Assembly (NCBI GenBank): GCA_910583965.1
Contig: CAJUAE010000117.1
Coordinates: 1 to 9,748 of the forward strand
From: an uncultured Lachnospiraceae bacterium
GTDB lineage: Bacteria > Bacillota > Clostridia > Lachnospirales > Lachnospiraceae
Direction of reading: 5' to 3'
DNA length: 9,748 nt
Shown here: positions 6,324 through 9,748 of the stretch, piece after piece
How positions within the stretch are numbered: position 1 is the stretch's first letter
How the letters are laid out: each line of letters opens with the position of its first letter
Made by a program: the position numbers and the translations under genes
Notes under the pieces: generated by a model
Told to the model about the DNA's origin: nothing
Databases searched by the model: none
The model's input: only the letters and a program-made list of their open reading frames with translations

Positions 6324-7328
6324 ATGACAATATATGATGTATCTGAAAAGGCTGGTGTATCCATAGCAACAGTATCGCGTGTACTAAACGGATCGAACAA
6401 TGTTAGTGAACAAACACGCCAAAAGGTTCTTGCTGTCATAGAGGCATGTGGTTACACCCCCAATGCCTTTGCCAGAGGACTTGGTTTAAACTCAATGAAC
6501 ACAATCGGCATTCTGTGTGCTGACTCCTCCGACCTCTATCTTGCCAATGCCATATACCATATTGAACAGGAATTACGAGAAAATAACTACAACTGCATCC
6601 TATGTTGTACTGGTTACAAACTTGAAGATAAACAAAAATATCTAAATCTTCTTGTCAATAAAAAAGTTGACAGTGTAATCCTTGTAGGTTCCAATTTTGT
6701 TGCGGACACGGATACCGAAAACGATTATATTCGCGAAGCGGCAAAAGAAATTCCAATTCTCTTATTGAATGCAGATTTTGACTGTGAGAATGTATACTGT
6801 AGCCTCTGCGATGATTTTAAATCAACGATGCAAGCCACTTCTTATATTATTGACACTGGCATTCAGGATATCCTTTATCTATATAACTCTCGCTCCTACT
6901 CTGCTTTGCGAAAACTGTCTGGTTATCAAAGTGCACTGACACAAAAAGGACTTCCCCTTCGCATGGAATATATCCAATATTTTCCAGGAAGCCATTCAGA
7001 CCTTCCAGCAATCGCTGATTTTTTATCGAGTCTTGACCATACTCTCAAGTATCAAGCTGTTGTGGCAGCCGACGATAACCTCGCCATTGGCGCTGTTAAA
7101 TTTGCACACAAAAAAGGTCTTTCCATACCAGATGAGCTATCAATTATAGGATACAACAATTCCATTCTCAGCACTTGCTGTGATCCAGAGCTTACCAGCG
7201 TCAACAATCGGTTGGAAACCTTATGCCATCATATTGTGAAAACATTAATTGGTATCCTAACAAACAACGATATGCCCCAGAAGGTAATCTTCTCTGGCGA
7301 ACTGATCAAAAGAGGCACAACTCTTTAA
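6324..7328 (+). CDS. LacI-family transcriptional regulator, likely of hexuronate genes
   Basis: This is a 334-residue repressor-type protein of normal family length. Residues 1-23 (MTIYDVSEKAGVSIATVSRVLNG) are the LacI helix-turn-helix, and GYTPNAFARGL (43-53) is the end of the DNA-binding domain and hinge. A periplasmic-binding-protein-like sensor domain starts at TIGILCADSS and ends with the standard ELIKRGTTL tail. The frame is open to a GTG at 6300, but the protein is best started at ATG 6324: the family begins just before the TIYDV helix, and AAAGGCGG (6311-6318) precedes that ATG. UxaC follows after 27 bases, so the two form an operon and the sensor probably binds a uronate or a pathway intermediate. 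That ligand is inferred from context only. The adjacent kduI fossil supports a uronate role. Confidence 0.9.
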   Translation: MTIYDVSEKAGVSIATVSRVLNGSNNVSEQTRQKVLAVIEACGYTPNAFARGLGLNSMNTIGILCADSSDLYLANAIYHIEQELRENNYNCILCCTGYKLEDKQKYLNLLVNKKVDSVILVGSNFVADTDTENDYIREAAKEIPILLLNADFDCENVYCSLCDDFKSTMQATSYIIDTGIQDILYLYNSRSYSALRKLSGYQSALTQKGLPLRMEYIQYFPGSHSDLPAIADFLSSLDHTLKYQAVVAADDNLAIGAVKFAHKKGLSIPDELSIIGYNNSILSTCCDPELTSVNNRLETLCHHIVKTLIGILTNNDMPQKVIFSGELIKRGTTL

Positions 7329-7355
7329 TATAAAAAAGAAAATGGAGGAATCATC

Positions 7356-8771
7356 ATGAAAACTTTTATGAATCAAGACTTTTTGCTCCAAAACAACATG
7401 GCAAGTAGTCTTTTTCACAATTATGCGGAGAAGACACCAATACTTGACTATCACTGTCATATCAATCCTGCAGAAATTGCAGAAAACCGGAAATTTGACA
7501 ACATCACCCAAGTATGGCTTGGAGGCGACCACTACAAATGGCGCTTTATGCGCTCTTGTGGTGTAGAAGAAAAATTTATTACAGGAGATGCATCCGACAA
7601 AGAAAAATTTTTCAAGTGGGCAGAATGTGTTGGCAAGGCGATTGGCAACCCACTCTTTCATTGGACACATTTGGAGCTACAACGCTATTTTGACTACACA
7701 GGAGTTCTTAACAAAAATACCGCTGATGAAGTATGGAACCTCTGCAATGAAAAACTCAAAGAAGATAGCATGCGCGCGCGTGGTCTAATCAAACGCTCAA
7801 ATGTAACATTAATCTGCACGACTGACGACCCCATCGACTCGCTTGAATATCATAAACAAATTGCTGATGACGATACCTTTGATGTACAAGTCCTTCCTGC
7901 TTGGAGACCAGACAAAGCAATGAATATTGAGAAACCAGACTATTTGGACTATCTCGCAAAACTTGCAGAAATAAGCGGTATCTCTATCAACACTTTTGCA
8001 GATTTAAAAAATGCACTGCTAAAAAGACTTGACTTCTTTGCTTCTATGGGATGCAATGTCTCTGACCACGGACTAGAATATGTTATGTATCAGCCTGCTT
8101 CCGACGAAGAAATTGAGGCAATCTTTGCCAAGAGAAAAAGTGGCGCCACTCTCACCAGACAAGAAGAACTACAATATAAAACTGCATTTATGCTCTTTGT
8201 CGGAAAACAATACCATCGCTTAAACTGGGTAATGCAACTCCACTATGGCTGTAAACGTGACAACAATACACTTCGCTATAACCAATTAGGTCCAGACACC
8301 GGATATGACTGCATCAGCAACCATACTCCATCCGCAGAGCTTGCTGATTTTCTAAACGCACTGGTTCAGACAGATGAGCTGCCAAAAACAATTCTCTACA
8401 GTCTGAATCCAAATGACAATCAAGCCATCGGAACAATCCTTGGCTGCTTTCAAGATTCCTCTGCATGTGCAAAAATCCAGCAAGGCAGCGCATGGTGGTT
8501 CAATGACCACAAGACGGGTATGCAAGACCAGATGATTTCCTTGGCAAGCCTTGGAAATCTTTCAGGATTTGTCGGTATGTTGACGGATTCCAGAAGTTTT
8601 CTTTCCTATACTAGACATGAATATTTCAGACGTATCATGTGCAATCTAATTGGAACATGGGTTGAAAATGGTGAGTATCCTGATGATATGGAAGCATTAG
8701 AAGATATTATAAAAGGAATTTCTTATAACAATGCAGTAAATTATTTTGGATTTGATTTAAAAACAGTATAA
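7356..8771 (+). CDS. uxaC: Glucuronate isomerase (uronate isomerase, EC 5.3.1.12)
   Basis: UxaC interconverts D-glucuronate with D-fructuronate and D-galacturonate with D-tagaturonate, the first cytoplasmic step of hexuronate use. It has 471 residues, the normal length, and is a metal-dependent amidohydrolase-fold barrel. The N-terminal ILDYHCHINP gives the metal-binding HxH (His33, His35). Other conserved stretches are VWLGGDHYKWRFMR, TTDDP, VLPAWRPDK, LNWVMQLHYG, WWFNDHKTGM and LTDSRSFLSYTRHEYFRR. GGAGG (7344-7348) lies 7 bases before the ATG. It is the last gene of the lacI-uxaC operon: two hairpins follow directly, so uxaB, uxuA, uxuB or kdgK must lie elsewhere. No defect is visible. Confidence 0.96.
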   Translation: MKTFMNQDFLLQNNMASSLFHNYAEKTPILDYHCHINPAEIAENRKFDNITQVWLGGDHYKWRFMRSCGVEEKFITGDASDKEKFFKWAECVGKAIGNPLFHWTHLELQRYFDYTGVLNKNTADEVWNLCNEKLKEDSMRARGLIKRSNVTLICTTDDPIDSLEYHKQIADDDTFDVQVLPAWRPDKAMNIEKPDYLDYLAKLAEISGISINTFADLKNALLKRLDFFASMGCNVSDHGLEYVMYQPASDEEIEAIFAKRKSGATLTRQEELQYKTAFMLFVGKQYHRLNWVMQLHYGCKRDNNTLRYNQLGPDTGYDCISNHTPSAELADFLNALVQTDELPKTILYSLNPNDNQAIGTILGCFQDSSACAKIQQGSAWWFNDHKTGMQDQMISLASLGNLSGFVGMLTDSRSFLSYTRHEYFRRIMCNLIGTWVENGEYPDDMEALEDIIKGISYNNAVNYFGFDLKTV

Positions 8772-8778
8772 ATGCGTC

Positions 8779-8814
8779 AAAACAGTCATAGTACGCTAAT
8801 CTATCACTGTTTTT
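8779..8814 (+). terminator. First hairpin after uxaC
   Basis: AAAACAGT (8779-8786) pairs with ACTGTTTT (8806-8813) across a 19-base loop, and a T run is part of the 3' arm. It is a weak terminator placed 8 bases after the uxaC stop. Confidence 0.45.
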
Positions 8815-8826
8815 GCATGGGTCGCG

Positions 8827-8864
8827 AAGCGAGTAGGGAAGATTTATCTTCCCTACTCGCTTTT
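8827..8864 (+). terminator. Strong intrinsic terminator after uxaC
   Basis: A 14-bp perfect stem, GCGAGTAGGGAAGA (8829-8842) with its complement at 8847-8860, closes on the loop TTTA and is followed by TTTT; two outer A-T pairs lengthen it. It ends the uxaC operon and sits directly against the stop of the convergent histidine-kinase tail. Confidence 0.9.
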
Positions 8865-8990
8865 CTAAAATTGCAACATAATCACCAATTCTCCCTTTAT
8901 ATATGCTGCTGAAATGCTTCCTCCCATGCGCTCTACTAAATGCTTTGCAATCGAAAGCCCAAGTCCTGTCGCATTCCTTCCGGTCTCAAC
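8865..8990 (-). pseudogene. C-terminal tail of a sensor histidine kinase, cut by the IS element
   Basis: The last 41 codons read VETGRNATGLGLSIAKHLV, then ERMGGSISA, and end at TAG (8867-8865). TGLGLSIAKHLV is the G2 box of the HATPase_c ATP-binding domain, with the usual ERMGG following. The piece stops upstream exactly where the IS200/IS605-type end begins: the sequence before codon V at 8990 is IS end, with TGA in frame at about 9005-9003. The rest of the kinase should lie beyond the other end of the element, outside the window. A kinase cut within the G2 region would lack ATP binding. Its stop is 1 base from the uxaC terminator, which is probably the original convergent layout. Confidence 0.8.
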
Positions 8991-8993
8991 AGT

Positions 8994-9131
8994 TTGAACC
9001 TCTCACGGCTAAAGCCGTGAGATTCCTGCTTCATAGACTTCGTAACCAAACTTGTTTGGGTTACCTACTATCTCCACAGGCGTAACTTCGGATCGCTCCG
9101 ACCCTAGAATTTATCGTTGCTCCGATATGTT
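8994..9131 (-). ncRNA. Predicted omega-RNA (reRNA) scaffold of TnpB
   Basis: In this superfamily the guide RNA of TnpB is made from the 3' end of tnpB and the right end of the element, and the flanking DNA serves as guide. The stretch folds as expected. GTAACCCAAAC (9064-9054) pairs with GTTTGGTTAC (9051-9042) with one bulged C, GGGTCGG...CGATCC forms a small stem near 9104-9090, and the end hairpin CTCACGGCT/AGCCGTGAG closes the scaffold. There is no protein frame. The 5' boundary probably lies inside tnpB. The next bases outside, ACTGTTGAGACCGGAAGG on the minus strand from 8993, would be the guide. Confidence 0.6.
9001..9022. repeat. Subterminal right-end hairpin of the IS element
   Basis: TCTCACGGCTaaAGCCGTGAGA is a 10-bp stem with a 2-base loop. 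In IS200/IS605 elements a hairpin at this place is bound by the TnpA transposase and is also the last stem of the omega-RNA. Confidence 0.8.
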
Positions 9132-9746
9132 TTATACTATTTCCAATATTTTTAATCCTTCTTTTAGAATATTCTTAGCCGCATTTATATCTCTGTCATG
9201 ATGTATTCCACATTGAGGACAGTCCCATTCTCTAATACTGAGATTTTTGGTATTCTTATTTACATATCCACATACATTGCAAATCTCAGAACTTGCAAAC
9301 CATTTGTCTATTTTAACAATCCTCTTTCCATACCATTTTGCTTTATACGAAATCTGCCTTACAAATTCACTCCATGATACGTCTGCTATTGACTGTGCAA
9401 GTTTATGATTCTTTATCATATTTTTTACCTGTAAATCTTCTAAGCAGATTATATCATTATTTTTGACAATTTTACTGGATAATTTCTGTAAAAAATCCTT
9501 TCTTTGGTTTGCTATATGCTCTTGAAGTCTTGCCACTTTTATCCTTGCTTTATTACGGTTTGAACTGCCTTTTGTTTTTCGAGACAATTCTTTTTGTAAT
9601 TTAACAAGTTTCTTGAAAGACTTCTTGAGATATTTTGGATTCGCAGTCTTATTTTTATTAGAATCAATACAGAACTCTTTAATCCCTAAATCTATACCAA
9701 TTACGTTGCCAGTTTTCTCAAATGGTTTGATATCTACATCAGTACA
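9132..9746 (-). CDS. tnpB: RNA-guided nuclease TnpB, C-terminal part (5' cut by window edge)
   Basis: TnpB is the RuvC-type RNA-guided DNA nuclease of IS200/IS605 elements and the ancestor group of Cas12. The visible 204 codons are open from the right edge to TAA (9134-9132). All three RuvC acidic motifs are present: GIDLGIKEF (Asp19 of the fragment), ICLEDLQVKNM (Glu103) and HHDRDINAAKNIL (the Asp of the DRD motif, about 184). A zinc ribbon lies between the last two: C-N-V-C (156, 159) and C-P-Q-C (176, 179), within SSEICNVCG and WDCPQCG. The nuclease part therefore looks intact. A frame starting at the TTG at 9587 would miss the first Asp, so that is not the true start. The N-terminal wedge and REC regions lie outside the window. 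Confidence 0.93.
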   Translation of the reverse strand, partial: CTDVDIKPFEKTGNVIGIDLGIKEFCIDSNKNKTANPKYLKKSFKKLVKLQKELSRKTKGSSNRNKARIKVARLQEHIANQRKDFLQKLSSKIVKNNDIICLEDLQVKNMIKNHKLAQSIADVSWSEFVRQISYKAKWYGKRIVKIDKWFASSEICNVCGYVNKNTKNLSIREWDCPQCGIHHDRDINAAKNILKEGLKILEIV

Positions 9747-9748
9747 GC

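Larger units (their letters stand above)
8993..9748 (-). mobile_element. IS200/IS605-type element, right end and tnpB (left end outside)
   Basis: The element carries tnpB on the minus strand, then about 130 structured bases, then a subterminal hairpin (9001-9022), which is the usual right-end layout in this superfamily. The flanking kinase frame resumes at 8990, so the end lies near 8993-8994, after AGGTTCAA on the minus strand. Such elements lack terminal inverted repeats and make no target duplication. Whether tnpA is present cannot be seen. Confidence 0.8.

Noticed and set aside
7257..7788. Open frames overlapping uxaC on both strands
   Set aside because: Alternative-frame shadows of a complete uxaC.
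8903..9085. Plus-strand 60-codon frame
   Set aside because: It crosses the histidine-kinase tail and the IS right end on their antisense side and has no supporting signal.
1..9748. CRISPR array, tRNA, rRNA or prophage genes
   Set aside because: I looked on both strands and saw no regularly spaced repeats, no tRNA-like cloverleaf and no phage structural genes.

Overview
The window looks like a low-GC Firmicute, probably a gut Lachnospiraceae or a close Clostridia relative. The reasons are AT-rich intergenic DNA, strong GGAGG ribosome sites, TTGxxx-17-TAxxxT promoters, and the gene set: VanZ family, a small XRE regulator, isoamylase-type GlgX, clostridial-type UxaC and KduI, and IS1380 and IS200/IS605 elements. 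The family assignment is inferred from protein character, not from a search.

Layout. (1) 1-1115 is richer in G+C than the rest. It holds a minus-strand gene cut by the left edge that encodes an HExxH (zincin-like) protein, its promoter, and a GC-rich stem-forming island. This part looks acquired. (2) 1113-1558 is a decayed IS1380-family transposase. (3) 1816-2714 holds an XRE-type repressor, with paired TGTTACA repeats in front of it, and a VanZ-family membrane protein. A terminator follows at 2884, about 170 bases past vanZ, with a promoter-like sequence in between, so a small RNA is possible. (4) 3102-5213 (minus) is an intact GlgX/isoamylase-type glycogen debranching enzyme. (5) 5576-8864 is a hexuronate locus. 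It has a dead kduI remnant on the minus strand with its old terminator, a perfect 18-bp palindrome next to it, then a LacI-family regulator and uxaC in one plus-strand operon that ends in two hairpin terminators. (6) 8865-9748 (minus) is the last 41 codons of a sensor histidine kinase, cut by an IS200/IS605-type element whose tnpB runs off the right edge.

How the genes relate. LacI and UxaC are 27 bp apart and form a regulator-enzyme unit for glucuronate/galacturonate entry. The kduI next door would have fed the same pathway from unsaturated pectin or glycosaminoglycan products, but it has lost both ends and two visible metal ligands and carries a stop. The strain may therefore keep monomeric uronate use while losing this copy of the 5-keto-4-deoxyuronate branch. 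GlgX belongs to glycogen turnover and has no visible link to the uronate genes.

The most interesting items are the TnpB/omega-RNA end, whose predicted guide would be histidine-kinase sequence; the kduI decay with its adjoining palindrome; the uncharacterised HExxH protein behind a structured GC-rich leader; and the possible small RNA at 2774-2912. I see no clearly new multi-gene system.
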